Assembly: GCF_900111005.1 (NCBI RefSeq)
Contig: NZ_FOFV01000010.1
Location: forward strand, 124,001 to 188,000
Direction of reading: 5' to 3'
DNA: 64,000 bases
Source of the DNA: Lentzea albida
GTDB lineage: Bacteria > Actinomycetota > Actinomycetes > Mycobacteriales > Pseudonocardiaceae
The notes below the pieces were generated by a model. The model made no database searches. It was not told where the DNA came from and was given only the letters and a program-made list of their open reading frames with translations. A program made the position numbers and the translations under genes. Shown in pieces: positions 8,513-16,424 of the stretch (its first letter is position 1; each line of letters starts with the position of its first letter).

Positions 8513-10006
8513 GTGGATGATCCAAATCTGGCAGCCCGGACGGAAACCAGTTCGCCTCCTGAGAAGGAGCGCGTCTGGCCCGCGGGCAGGCTGGAAGCGA
8601 TGCCCATCAGGAAACTCCCCGACGCACCACCGTCGATCCACCTGCTCGGTCCCACGGTGTTCCTGGTGGCTCTCGGCGTGGGCATGGGCGAGTCGTACAT
8701 GTGGCCCCGCCTGGTCCTGGTCTTCGGGCCGGACATCAGGTGGCTCTTCCTCATCGGCGTGACGTTGCAGGCCGTCGTCATGCTCGAGATGGCGCGGTAC
8801 GCGATGGCGACGGGGGAGAGCATCTTCTTCGGCGCCGCACGCGTGTTCAAACCGATCATGTGGTTCTTCTTCGTCGTGGCGGTCCTCGTCTACATCTGGC
8901 CGGGGCACCTCTCGGCCGGGGCGGCGGCACTGGAGAAGATCACCGGCATACCCTGGACGGTGTCGGCCTGCGTGGGCCTGATCCTGGTCGGGGTGCTGTT
9001 CAGCCTGGCCAAGGTCATCTACAACCTGCTCGAGAACCTGCTGTCCATCCTCATCGGACTGCTCGTCGTCAGCACCGCGGTGGTGGCGGCGATGGTCGGC
9101 ACGTGGGGCGACCTGACCAGCACGGTGACCGGCATGTTCCAGTTCGGGTACTTCCCGGCGCAGGCGATGTCGCCGGAGTGGTTCCCGATCATCGTCGGCT
9201 CGATCGCGTTCGCCGGCCCGTCCGGCATGCAGCAGATGTGGTACACGCTGCACCTGCGCGACAGCGGCGCCGGCATGGGCGCGCACATCCCCAAGGTCCG
9301 CGGGCTGCGGCACGCGGGCGAAGAGGAGAAGATGCCCAGCCGGGGCTTCATGTTCGACACCGACGACAAGGCGGAGCTCGCGAAGTGGAAGGGCTGGCGG
9401 CGCTGGGTCACGTTCGACGCGCTGCTCCTCTTCTGGGGCATCACGATGCTCGTCACGGTCTCCTTCACGGTCCTCGCGCAGTCGGCCAGCCGCACGAGCC
9501 CGGACGTCAAGGCGCTCATCGAGTCCGGTGAACGCGAGGCCGCCCTGAACGCCATGTCGGACGCGTTCGCGTCGGCCGGCGGTCCGGTGCTCGGCGGGGT
9601 GTTCCTCGGGTTCATCGCGCTGATCGGCCTCAACGCCACGCTGGGCCTGTTCGACTCGTTCTCCCGCGGTCAGGCGGACATGACGTACCACTTCGTGCCC
9701 GGCGCGAAGAGGTTCCGCATGTCGCACCTCTACGCGGGATTCCTCTGGGGTGTCATCACCTTCGGCATCCTGATCCTGCTCTTCGGACCCGCCGACGGGC
9801 CGGGCGCGATCCTCGACGTGCTCGCGTTCCTGTCGACCTTCGCCATGGGCGCCTACTGCGTGGTGCTCCTGCTGGTGAACAACCGGATGCTGCCCGAACC
9901 CATCCGCCCCAAGCTGGTCACGAACCTGATCATCGGCTTCGGCGCGGTGTTCTACCTGGGCATGCTGTTCTTCAGCCTCTTCAAGTTCGGCGTGGTGGTG
10001 GGCTGA
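8513..10006 (+). CDS. Nramp-fold membrane transporter lacking the metal motif
   Basis: The protein has 497 residues from GTG 8513, which has GGAGG nine bases upstream. About eleven hydrophobic segments are visible, with a hydrophilic loop near residues 265-305. The first segment (LGPTVFLVALGVGMGESYMWP) and the following EMARYAMATGESIFFG resemble the Nramp-like family. The DPGN metal-binding sequence of true Mn/Fe Nramp proteins is replaced by GMGES in segment 1, so divalent metal transport is doubtful. Its place after oxc-frc-synthetase, with no other uptake gene in the oxalate region, makes oxalate, formate or another carboxylate a plausible cargo. That is inference. Its stop overlaps the start of the next small membrane gene (TGATG), suggesting they act together. 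Confidence 0.65.
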   Translation: MDDPNLAARTETSSPPEKERVWPAGRLEAMPIRKLPDAPPSIHLLGPTVFLVALGVGMGESYMWPRLVLVFGPDIRWLFLIGVTLQAVVMLEMARYAMATGESIFFGAARVFKPIMWFFFVVAVLVYIWPGHLSAGAAALEKITGIPWTVSACVGLILVGVLFSLAKVIYNLLENLLSILIGLLVVSTAVVAAMVGTWGDLTSTVTGMFQFGYFPAQAMSPEWFPIIVGSIAFAGPSGMQQMWYTLHLRDSGAGMGAHIPKVRGLRHAGEEEKMPSRGFMFDTDDKAELAKWKGWRRWVTFDALLLFWGITMLVTVSFTVLAQSASRTSPDVKALIESGEREAALNAMSDAFASAGGPVLGGVFLGFIALIGLNATLGLFDSFSRGQADMTYHFVPGAKRFRMSHLYAGFLWGVITFGILILLFGPADGPGAILDVLAFLSTFAMGAYCVVLLLVNNRMLPEPIRPKLVTNLIIGFGAVFYLGMLFFSLFKFGVVVG

Positions 10007-10443
10007 TGACGCCGATCCGCGACGGACTGCGCAAGGAGGCCGTGCCCGGCGCGTTCGTCGGGCTGGCCGCGGGGCTCATCGCGGGAGGGCTGGCCGCGCT
10101 CGTCGGCCAGCCGCTCGGGTGGGCACTGGTCACGACCGTGGCGCTCGGCCTGCCGCTGGGCGCGTTCGGTGGTGTCTTCAGCCTGCTCGTGGCGGCGGGC
10201 CGGCTGCCCGCCGGGCGGTTCGCCCCGGTGGCCCTGTTCTGGCTCGTGGCGTTCCCACTGGCCAGGCTGGTCCACGAGATCACCCTGGGCCTCGCGCTCA
10301 CCGGTCAGTTCCGGGTGCCCGCGGACCTCGCGGGATTCCTCGCCTACCAAGGGATCGTGAGCCTCGGCTGGGCCATCGGTTTCCTGTGGCTGCACGAACG
10401 CATCGCGCTGCGGCTGCGCGTGCGGGCCACCGCCTCCCGCTGA
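10006..10443 (+). CDS. Small four-TM membrane protein, unknown
   Basis: This 145-residue protein has about four hydrophobic helices (GAFVGLAAGLIAGGLAALVG; VTTVALGLPLGAFGGVFSLL; VALFWLVAFPLARLV; YQGIVSLGWAIGFLWL) and a basic C-terminus. I recognise no family. The ATG overlaps the stop codon of the Nramp-like transporter, so translation is coupled. It may be a partner or stability subunit of that transporter. Confidence 0.7.
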   Translation: MTPIRDGLRKEAVPGAFVGLAAGLIAGGLAALVGQPLGWALVTTVALGLPLGAFGGVFSLLVAAGRLPAGRFAPVALFWLVAFPLARLVHEITLGLALTGQFRVPADLAGFLAYQGIVSLGWAIGFLWLHERIALRLRVRATASR

Positions 10444-10470
10444 CCTCCCCTTCCGCCGAAGGAGCCAAGG

Positions 10471-11490
10471 ATGCTGGATCTACCCGTCTGGGTGTGGGTC
10501 GCGACGATGGGCGGGATCGCCGCCGTCATCGCCTTCGACTTCTACCTGGTCGTCCGCAAACCGCACGAGCCGTCGTTCCGCGAATCCCTGAGCTGGGTGC
10601 TGTTCTACGTCGGCCTGGCCGTCCTGTTCGGACTCGGCGTCACGGTGTTCGCCGGGCCCTCGCACGGCGGTGAGTTCTTCGCCGGCTGGATCACCGAGTA
10701 CTCGCTGAGCGTCGACAACCTGTTCGTGTTCGTGATCATCATGGCCAGGTTCGCGGTGCCGCGCGAGTACCGGCAGAAGGTGCTCATCGTCGGCATCGTC
10801 CTCGCCCTGTTGCTGCGAGCGGTGTTCATCGCCGCCGGAGCGCAGGCGATCGCCAGGTTCGACTGGCTGTTCTACTTCTTCGGCGCCTTCCTCATCTTCA
10901 CCGCGTGGAAGCTGCTGAAGCAGGACGAGACCGAGGAGGCCGACGTCCCGGAGAACGCCGCACTCCGTGCGGTGAAGAGGTTCCTGCCGGCGACGAACGT
11001 CTACCACGGTGCCTCGTTGACCGCGCGCGTCGGCGGCAAGCGGGTCGTGACGCCGATGCTGATCGTCATGGTCGCCGTCGGCACCACCGACCTGTTGTTC
11101 GCCGTCGACTCGATCCCGGCGATCTTCGGGCTCACCAAGGAGCCGTACCTGGTGCTGACCGCCAACGCGTTCGCGTTGATGGGCCTGCGCCAGCTCTTCT
11201 TCCTGGTGGGCGGTCTCCTCGACCGCCTGGTGCACCTGAGCAAGGGCCTCGCGGTGGTGCTCGCCTTCATCGGGTTCAAGCTCATCTTCGAGGCGATGCA
11301 CCACCACGGTGTCCCGTGGGCTCCGGAGATCCCGATCGTGGTGTCCCTCGGGGTCATCGTCGCGACGCTCGCCGTCACGACGGTCTGGAGCCTGCACACC
11401 TCCAGGCGGGCCGCCGAGTCCGCGCTGGAGGACGCCGAGAGTGCGCGCAGGAGCGGAGAAGACGCTCCGGTGAAGGACTCTCAGCCGTGA
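10471..11490 (+). CDS. TerC/Alx family membrane protein
   Basis: A 339-residue integral membrane protein with about eight to nine helices. It shows the TerC family hallmarks: acidic residues in helices at IAFDFYLVV, EYSLSVDNLFVFVIIM and FAVDSIPAIFGLT. TerC/Alx proteins are reported to export Mn2+ or to aid metallation of exported proteins, and were first named from tellurite resistance operons. ATG 10471 has GAAGGAG nine bases upstream. It follows the small membrane gene by 27 bases and could share its transcript. A Mn-related role beside an Nramp-like protein is conceivable, but I see no yybP-ykoY-type leader. Confidence 0.88.
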   Translation: MLDLPVWVWVATMGGIAAVIAFDFYLVVRKPHEPSFRESLSWVLFYVGLAVLFGLGVTVFAGPSHGGEFFAGWITEYSLSVDNLFVFVIIMARFAVPREYRQKVLIVGIVLALLLRAVFIAAGAQAIARFDWLFYFFGAFLIFTAWKLLKQDETEEADVPENAALRAVKRFLPATNVYHGASLTARVGGKRVVTPMLIVMVAVGTTDLLFAVDSIPAIFGLTKEPYLVLTANAFALMGLRQLFFLVGGLLDRLVHLSKGLAVVLAFIGFKLIFEAMHHHGVPWAPEIPIVVSLGVIVATLAVTTVWSLHTSRRAAESALEDAESARRSGEDAPVKDSQP

Positions 11491-11681
11491 ATCGTGTGGC
11501 CTTCGGCGTCCCTGCCCTCGAACCCGGGGCGGAGCGTCCTGGCCACGGCCGCCTGGGCCTCGGCGTCCTTGCGCTGTTCCGTCAGCGCGGTGGACAGCCC
11601 GAGGCCCAGCGCGCGGCCGTCTGCGGAGAAACCCTCACGCGGCTGGGTCAGCGAGCGCGCGAAGTCCTTGAAGCGGGACAT
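11481..11681 (-). CDS. Small hypothetical protein (66 aa)
   Basis: Read from ATG 11681, which has GAAGGA upstream, it encodes MSRFKDFARSLTQPREGF followed by an Ala/Glu-rich helical stretch and a short C-terminus ending HTIHG. The frame extends further upstream without a better start. No family is recognised. The last ten bases overlap the convergent TerC gene. A GntR-like half-site pair lies 180 bases upstream (11861-11882). Confidence 0.55.
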   Translation of the reverse strand: MSRFKDFARSLTQPREGFSADGRALGLGLSTALTEQRKDAEAQAAVARTLRPGFEGRDAEGHTIHG

Positions 11682-11860
11682 GGCTTTCCTTCTCTCAACC
11701 TCGATGGTGGCTCCCGACGCGCGCAGCGGCCACGCAGGCGCTGCGGCGCGGGAAGGCCAGGGCTGCGGCCGGGGTCGTCTCCACCGGCTACCCACTTCTC
11801 GGGTGCCCAGCGGGAGTCCTCTGAAGGGTCCTCGTCGACCCCGTCCCTGACGCGATTCAG

Positions 11861-11882
11861 CATACTGCGTTTTGTATGCAAT
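11861..11882. promoter_or_regulatory. Operator-like CATAC-N9-TATGCAAT element
   Basis: CATAC and GTATGCAAT half-sites flank a short T-rich spacer. The 22-mer matches 17 of 22 positions with the element at the gntR start (12689-12710). It uses the same half-sites as the three compact operators of the oxalate/formate genes but with wider spacing. It lies between the 3' end of gntR and the small 66-aa gene. Confidence 0.35.
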
Positions 11883-11953
11883 CCGTCGCCATCGTGTCGC
11901 GGATCACCCGTAAGGTGCCAAATGACCGGATTGGGTGATCTGAGGGTGAGGGA

Positions 11954-12679
11954 TCAGTCGCTCTCGGTGGAGCTTTCGGGCGTCTTGCGGTCGTGGTACG
12001 TCTGGCGGGTCTGCTCGGCGTGGTCGTGCATGACCTCGCCGGCCCGCTCGACGTCGCCGTCGGCGATGGCCGCGACCAGTTCGGCGTGCTCGTTCCACGA
12101 GTCGCGGCTGCGCGGGCGCGCGATCGGGGTGTAGTACCAGCGCACCCGCCGGTCGACCAGGCCGATCATCTCGGACAGGACCTTGTTGCGGCCGATCGCC
12201 GCGACGGCCGCGTGCAGGTCGGCGTTCGCCTTGACCAGGCGGTCGACGTTCGCGGACGCGAGGGCCTCCTCGCCGGCCTTCTGCAGCTTCCTGAGAAGCT
12301 TCACGTCGGCGGGGGTGGCGTGTTCCGCCGCGAGCTTGGCGGAGTAGGTCTCCAGCACGCTGCGCACGGCGAGCAGCTGGTCGGCCTCCTCCTCGGTCGG
12401 GGTGTGCACGAAGGCGCCCTGGGCGGGCCGCAGGTCGACCCAGCCGTCGGTCTGCAGGCGCTGCAACGCCTCGCGCACCGGCTGCCTGCTCACGCCGAGG
12501 TACTCGGCCAGCTCGGCCTCGACCAGGTGCTGGCCGGGGGCGAGGGTGCGGTTGACGATGAGCTCGAGCAAGGCGTCGTAGACGGCCTGTCGCAGCGGAG
12601 CGGGGCGTTCGACCCGGCGGGTCGCCGCGGCGCTGAGCGAGCCGCGGGGCGCCCGGCGGCCACTGGGTAAAGAGGTCAT
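11954..12679 (-). CDS. GntR-family (FCD/FadR subfamily) transcriptional regulator
   Basis: This 241-residue protein has an N-terminal winged HTH (residues about 25-90, LAPGQHLVEAELAEYLGVSRQPVREALQ split over the recognition helix) and a C-terminal all-helical FCD ligand domain. The FCD domain has metal/ligand-type residues in NADLHAAVAAIGRN and a final HAEQTRQTYHDR. FCD regulators bind small organic acids or acyl-CoA esters and release DNA. It is divergent from the PanE-like reductase, with candidate operators at 12689-12710 and 12743-12757. The same palindrome precedes oxc and the formate dehydrogenase operon, so it is the likely local regulator. ATG 12679 has no clear ribosome site; an in-frame ATG at 12709 would overlap the operator. 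Confidence 0.88.
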   Translation of the reverse strand: MTSLPSGRRAPRGSLSAAATRRVERPAPLRQAVYDALLELIVNRTLAPGQHLVEAELAEYLGVSRQPVREALQRLQTDGWVDLRPAQGAFVHTPTEEEADQLLAVRSVLETYSAKLAAEHATPADVKLLRKLQKAGEEALASANVDRLVKANADLHAAVAAIGRNKVLSEMIGLVDRRVRWYYTPIARPRSRDSWNEHAELVAAIADGDVERAGEVMHDHAEQTRQTYHDRKTPESSTESD

Positions 12680-12688
12680 GTCCGGCAG

Positions 12689-12710
12689 AATACAGCTTTT
12701 AGTATGCAAA
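12689..12710. promoter_or_regulatory. Operator-like element at the gntR start
   Basis: AATAC and GTATGCAAA half-sites are separated by a T-rich spacer, immediately upstream of the gntR ATG. It resembles the element at 11861-11882. This is the expected place for autoregulation. The exact half-site spacing differs from the compact operators, so it may be a weaker or alternative site. Confidence 0.4.
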
Positions 12711-12742
12711 AAGCACTTCTACCTCACTGGGCGTGTTGTCCG

Positions 12743-12757
12743 TATACTGTATGCAAT
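12743..12757 (+). promoter_or_regulatory. Candidate GntR operator before the PanE-like reductase
   Basis: TATACTGTATGCAAT lies 34 bases upstream of the reductase ATG. It differs by one base from the reverse complement of the site before the formate dehydrogenase operon (CATACTGTATGCAAT) and by two bases from the oxc site. It also lies in the gntR-reductase divergent promoter. Confidence 0.6.
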
Positions 12758-12790
12758 CTTGCCAGGGAACGTGGCAGAGCGGGGCGAGCT

Positions 12791-13768
12791 ATGAAGATCG
12801 CTGTTCTCGGAGCCGGAGCGATCGGTGCCTACGTCGGTGCGGCGTTGCATCGTGCGGGCGTGGAAGTACATCTGATCGCGCGCGGGGCCCATCTCGCGGC
12901 CATGCGCGAGCACGGCGTGCGGGTGCTGAGCCCTCGGGGTGACTTCACCGCGCGTCCACACGTGACCTCCGATCCCGCCGAGGTGGGAGAGGTCGACTAC
13001 GTCTTCCTCGGCCTGAAGGCGTACTCGTACGCGACGTCGGCGGACCTGCTGGCGCCGCTGATGGGGCCGGACACCGCCGTCATCGCGGCGCAGAACGGGA
13101 TCCCGTGGTGGTACTTCCACGGCATGACGGGACATCCCCTCGAAGGACAGCGGATCGAGGCCGTGGACCCCGGCGGGTCCGTCACCGCCGTGCTGCCCGT
13201 GGAACGGGCCGTCGGCTGCGTCGTCTACTGCTCGACCGAGATCGAGTCGCCCGGCGTGATCCGGCACCTGGAGGGCACGCGGTTCTCCATCGGCGAACCC
13301 GATCGCAGCATCTCGGCGCGGTGCGTGGCGCTGAGCGAGGCGATGATCGCGGGCGGGTTGAAGTGCCCGGTGGAGAAGGACGTCCGCGAGGACATCTGGA
13401 TCAAGCTCATGGGCAACGTGGCGTTCAACCCGCTGAGCGCGCTGACCCGCGCGACGATGGCGGAGATCTGCGACCACGACGACAGCCGCGACCTCGTCGC
13501 CCAGATGATGGCGGAGACCCTGACCATCGCGCGGGCGGCGGGGTGCGATCCCCGGATCTCCATCGACAAGCGCATCGACGGCGCCCGCCGCGTCGGGCAC
13601 CACAAGACGTCGATGCTGCAGGACCTGGAGGCCGGCAAGAGGCTGGAGATCGACGCGATCATCGGCGCTGTGGTGGAGATCGCCGAGTTGACGCGGGTGC
13701 CGGCGCCGACGTTGCGGCACGTCTACGCGGCGATCGACCTGCTCTCGCGCACGTCGCTGGTGTCCTGA
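12791..13768 (+). CDS. PanE-family reductase, probable oxalyl-CoA reductase
   Basis: A 325-residue ketopantoate-reductase-fold protein. It has an N-terminal NAD(P) motif AVLGAGAIGAYVG and a C-terminal helical domain with the catalytic-type stretch DIWIKLMGNVAFNPLSALTR. Family members reduce 2-ketopantoate to pantoate. However, PanE2 of Methylobacterium extorquens, from the same family, is reported as an oxalyl-CoA reductase giving glyoxylate. The gene is divergent from gntR and carries the same operator as oxc and formate dehydrogenase. I therefore favour oxalyl-CoA reduction, which would let the cell assimilate oxalate carbon. Plain pantoate synthesis for CoA supply remains possible. Confidence 0.75.
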   Translation: MKIAVLGAGAIGAYVGAALHRAGVEVHLIARGAHLAAMREHGVRVLSPRGDFTARPHVTSDPAEVGEVDYVFLGLKAYSYATSADLLAPLMGPDTAVIAAQNGIPWWYFHGMTGHPLEGQRIEAVDPGGSVTAVLPVERAVGCVVYCSTEIESPGVIRHLEGTRFSIGEPDRSISARCVALSEAMIAGGLKCPVEKDVREDIWIKLMGNVAFNPLSALTRATMAEICDHDDSRDLVAQMMAETLTIARAAGCDPRISIDKRIDGARRVGHHKTSMLQDLEAGKRLEIDAIIGAVVEIAELTRVPAPTLRHVYAAIDLLSRTSLVS

Positions 13769-13796
13769 GCCGCTGTGGCGGGAGGTGTCCCGCAAC

Positions 13797-13837
13797 GGTG
13801 AACGGGGCCGGCGATCCCCCCGCCGACCCCGTTCACC
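13797..13837. terminator. Bidirectional stem-loop between convergent genes
   Basis: GGTGAACGGGG and CCCCGTTCACC form an 11-bp perfect stem, with an inner G+C-rich loop, between the reductase stop and the stop of the convergent secreted-protein gene. It is placed to end both transcripts. Confidence 0.7.
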
Positions 13838-13844
13838 CCCCAGA

Positions 13845-14348
13845 TCAGCTGCCGGTGGCCTTACCGGCGCCCCACAGCTGGGCCGGTCCCCACGGCTTCT
13901 GGATCTCGAAGTGGTGTGGATGGGCCACGGTGAGGCTCGTCCAGCAGTACTTGCGGGGCACATCGAGCTTGAAGTTCACCGTGGGCCCCTTCTTGCCGTC
14001 GATGCCGTCCTCGTCCCACATGAGCACCTTGAGGTTCTTGCTCTTCCAGCTGGGGTCGTCGCTCTTGATGCCCCACAGCTCCACGCAGGCCTTGCCGGCG
14101 TTCCCCCTGCCCGGCGGCTTGAATTGGCGCGAGTCCAGCGTGCAGCACATCTGGAAGTCGAAGTCGAACGGCAAGGTCGAGATCGCCTGGCCCGACACGG
14201 TGTCGGCCGGCGCCAGCGCTTCCGTGCTCGTGATCGGCACGGCCTCGACCACTGTCTCCGAGGTGTCCGCCGCCCCTGCGGAACCGGCGAAGAGCGTGGT
14301 GAACAACAGTGCGGCCGTACTGACGGCGGCAAGCGTCCTTCTCAGCAT
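13845..14348 (-). CDS. Secreted Cys-containing protein, unknown
   Basis: The protein has 167 residues from ATG 14348 (GGAGGGGG just upstream). The N-terminus is a clear signal peptide: MLRRTLAAVSTAALLFTTLF, then AGSAGA with likely cleavage after the Ala-X-Ala. The mature part has four cysteines (two in QMCCTLDSR, one in GKACVELWG, one in RKYCWTSL), consistent with two disulfides. It is rich in aromatic residues towards a HPHHFEIQKPWG end. No family is recognised. It is convergent with the PanE-like gene and divergent from the XRE operon. Confidence 0.7.
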   Translation of the reverse strand: MLRRTLAAVSTAALLFTTLFAGSAGAADTSETVVEAVPITSTEALAPADTVSGQAISTLPFDFDFQMCCTLDSRQFKPPGRGNAGKACVELWGIKSDDPSWKSKNLKVLMWDEDGIDGKKGPTVNFKLDVPRKYCWTSLTVAHPHHFEIQKPWGPAQLWGAGKATGS

Positions 14349-14486
14349 GGATTCCCCCTCCATTTGCCCCAGTTCATGGGGTGCCAAGAGAAGTAAACTG
14401 AGATGTCCAGCAGCTGTCAACTGGCGTGTAGACGAAAGCTCCATTCCCTGCACCTCAGTTCATGAGACGATCGCTAGCATGTCGCC

Positions 14487-14912
14487 ATGGCAGAGGACGA
14501 GGGGATGCTTGCGGCGCGGGTCGACCACCTGTTCCGCACCGTGCGTGCTGACGACGGCGGTGAGTACACCTTCGAGGAGGTCGCCGAGGCGATCAGGGCC
14601 AAGGGCGGTCCGACGATCTCCGCCACCTACCTGTGGCAGCTGCGCAAGGGCGTGCGGGACAACCCGACGAAGCGTCACGTCGAGGCGTTGGCGAGCTTCT
14701 TCGGCGTGCCGCCCGCGTACTTCTTCGACGCCGATGAGGCGGCGCGCATCGACGCGGAGCTCACGTTGCTCAACGCGCTGAGGGACGCGCCCGTGCGTCA
14801 GCTCGCCCTGCGGGCCAGGGGACTGTCCGACAAGAGCCTCGCCACCATCGCCGACATGGTCGAGCGGGTGAGAGAGCTCGAAGGCCTGCCCCGGGAGGAC
14901 GGCTCGAGGTGA
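14487..14912 (+). CDS. XRE-family regulator, EspR-like
   Basis: A 141-residue protein with one helix-turn-helix (residues about 25-75: FEEVAEAIRAKGGPTISATY, then LWQLRKGVRDNPTKRHVEAL) and the following FFGVPPAYFFD. This arrangement is seen in EspR-type actinobacterial regulators. The C-terminal half is helical and probably dimerises. It is the first gene of a three-gene operon with an ImmA/IrrE peptidase and a membrane protein, whose reading frames overlap. The usual logic of XRE/ImmA pairs is that the peptidase cleaves the repressor in response to a signal. Confidence 0.85.
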   Translation: MAEDEGMLAARVDHLFRTVRADDGGEYTFEEVAEAIRAKGGPTISATYLWQLRKGVRDNPTKRHVEALASFFGVPPAYFFDADEAARIDAELTLLNALRDAPVRQLALRARGLSDKSLATIADMVERVRELEGLPREDGSR

Positions 14913-15379
14913 GCGCCCGGAGGCTGCGCAGGCTCCTGCGCGGCCTGGACGTCCCGGTCCCGTTCGACGTGAGGTCGTTCGCGGACCGCATCGCCGAACG
15001 CCGAGGCCGTCCGATCCACCTCGTGCCCGTCGCCGGGCTCACCGGTGTCTGCGGTCTCTGGATCGCCACCGACGCCGCGGACATGATCTTCTTCGAGGAG
15101 GAGACCGCGCCGTTCCACCAGGAGCACATCGTGCTGCACGAGCTGGGCCACGTGCTGTGCGACCACTACCCGGCGTCGGCGACCCTCGCCGAGTTGGCGG
15201 AGCTGCTGCTGCCCAGCCTCGATCCCGCGCTCGTCCGGCGCGTGCTCGGCCGTGCCGGGTACTCCACGGAGGAGGAACGCGAAGCGGAGATGCTCGCGAC
15301 CCTGATCCGCCAGCGCGTGCACACCGGAACCACGCTGGCCGACCGCCTCCGCGCCGCGTTCGACGGCTTCCATGGGTGA
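14909..15379 (+). CDS. ImmA/IrrE-type metallopeptidase
   Basis: A 156-residue protein with the zinc peptidase signature HIVLHELGHVLCDHY (HExxH near residue 78) preceded by a FFEEETAPFHQEH strand-helix unit, as in ImmA/IrrE proteins. Its GTG overlaps the stop of the XRE gene by four bases, so it is translated with it. It probably acts on the XRE regulator or another repressor in the cytoplasm. No secretion signal is present. Confidence 0.85.
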   Translation: MSARRLRRLLRGLDVPVPFDVRSFADRIAERRGRPIHLVPVAGLTGVCGLWIATDAADMIFFEEETAPFHQEHIVLHELGHVLCDHYPASATLAELAELLLPSLDPALVRRVLGRAGYSTEEEREAEMLATLIRQRVHTGTTLADRLRAAFDGFHG

Positions 15380-16424
15380 GCTCCTGCTGCGGTACTCGCC
15401 GCCCGCCGTCGCGTGGCTGATGGTGTTCAGCTGGCGCGACGGCCAGGACGCGATCCGGCGGCTGTTCCTCGGGCTCGCCGTGTCGCTGACGGTTCTCACC
15501 CCGGCCGGTCAGGTTGCGGTGGGGCACCTGACCGGGGCGAGCACCCTGGCCCGATTGCTCGGACACGCGGGAATGGTGCTCGTCGCGTGGTCGGCGCACG
15601 ACCTCCTCGCTCACCTCAACGGCTTGCGGCGCAGCCGGTGGAGCACGTGGTGGACGGCGGGGATGTTCGGGGTGATGTGCCTGTTCTTCGCGCTGGAACC
15701 GAGCCTGCTTCCGCAGGCGCGGTGGGTCTTCGAGTACTGGGTGGCGTATCTGCTCACGCTCGCGCCCGCGTTCGGCAACGTGATCCGGCTCGGCTTGCGC
15801 TACTCCCGCACGACGTCCGACCGGACGCTGCGGCTCGGGCTGCGCCTGATCGTGACCGGCGCGGCGATGGCACTGGTGTACCTGGTGAACAGGGTCGTGC
15901 GCATCGCGTCGAGCCGCTTCGAGTTCGACTACCTGCTGGGGTGGAGCTTCTGGATGAGCGCGGTGCTGCCCAACGCCGCCCACGTCGTCGTCCTCGCCGG
16001 TGCCGCCGTCCCCGCCGTGGCGGCCTGGCTTCGGCGGTACCGGCAGTACTCCCGGCTCGAACCGCTCTGGACGGCGTTGGCCGACGCGGATCCCCGGATC
16101 GCGCTCAACCCGCACGTCGGCTGGTGGAACATGCGGATGCGCCTGTACCGGCGCGTGATCGAGATCCGCGACGGCCTGCTCGACCTCCAGCCGTGCCGCG
16201 ACGCCGACGTCGCGGACGCCGCGCGGAGCAGGGCGGCGAGCCCGGCAGAGGTCGAGGCCGCGGTGGTCGCCGCCGCCATCAGGGCGCGGGGCGCGGCGCC
16301 CGCCAGGGTGGAGCCCGGTGCGGGAGCACCGGACCTGGACGCCGACACCGCGTTCCTGTGCGAGGTGTCGGACGCGTTCGCACTGCTCGACGATCGCCGC
16401 GTACCGCGCGGCCTCAGGCGTTGA
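15372..16424 (+). CDS. MAB_1171c-family multi-TM membrane protein
   Basis: A 350-residue protein with about seven hydrophobic segments in residues 1-230 (for example VAWLMVFSWRDGQDAI, LLGHAGMVLVAWSAHDLLAH, YLLTLAPAFGNVIRLGL, AVLPNAAHVVVLAGAAVPAV). A soluble C-terminal domain follows (PLWTALADADPRIALNP; RLYRRVIEIRDGLLDLQP). This layout matches the MAB_1171c/DUF6545 family often found beside XRE and ImmA genes in actinomycetes. Its role is unknown; sensing or export of a signal is a guess. The start overlaps the peptidase gene by eight bases. The 3' end overlaps the convergent hydrolase by 11 bases. Confidence 0.75.
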   Translation: MGELLLRYSPPAVAWLMVFSWRDGQDAIRRLFLGLAVSLTVLTPAGQVAVGHLTGASTLARLLGHAGMVLVAWSAHDLLAHLNGLRRSRWSTWWTAGMFGVMCLFFALEPSLLPQARWVFEYWVAYLLTLAPAFGNVIRLGLRYSRTTSDRTLRLGLRLIVTGAAMALVYLVNRVVRIASSRFEFDYLLGWSFWMSAVLPNAAHVVVLAGAAVPAVAAWLRRYRQYSRLEPLWTALADADPRIALNPHVGWWNMRMRLYRRVIEIRDGLLDLQPCRDADVADAARSRAASPAEVEAAVVAAAIRARGAAPARVEPGAGAPDLDADTAFLCEVSDAFALLDDRRVPRGLRR

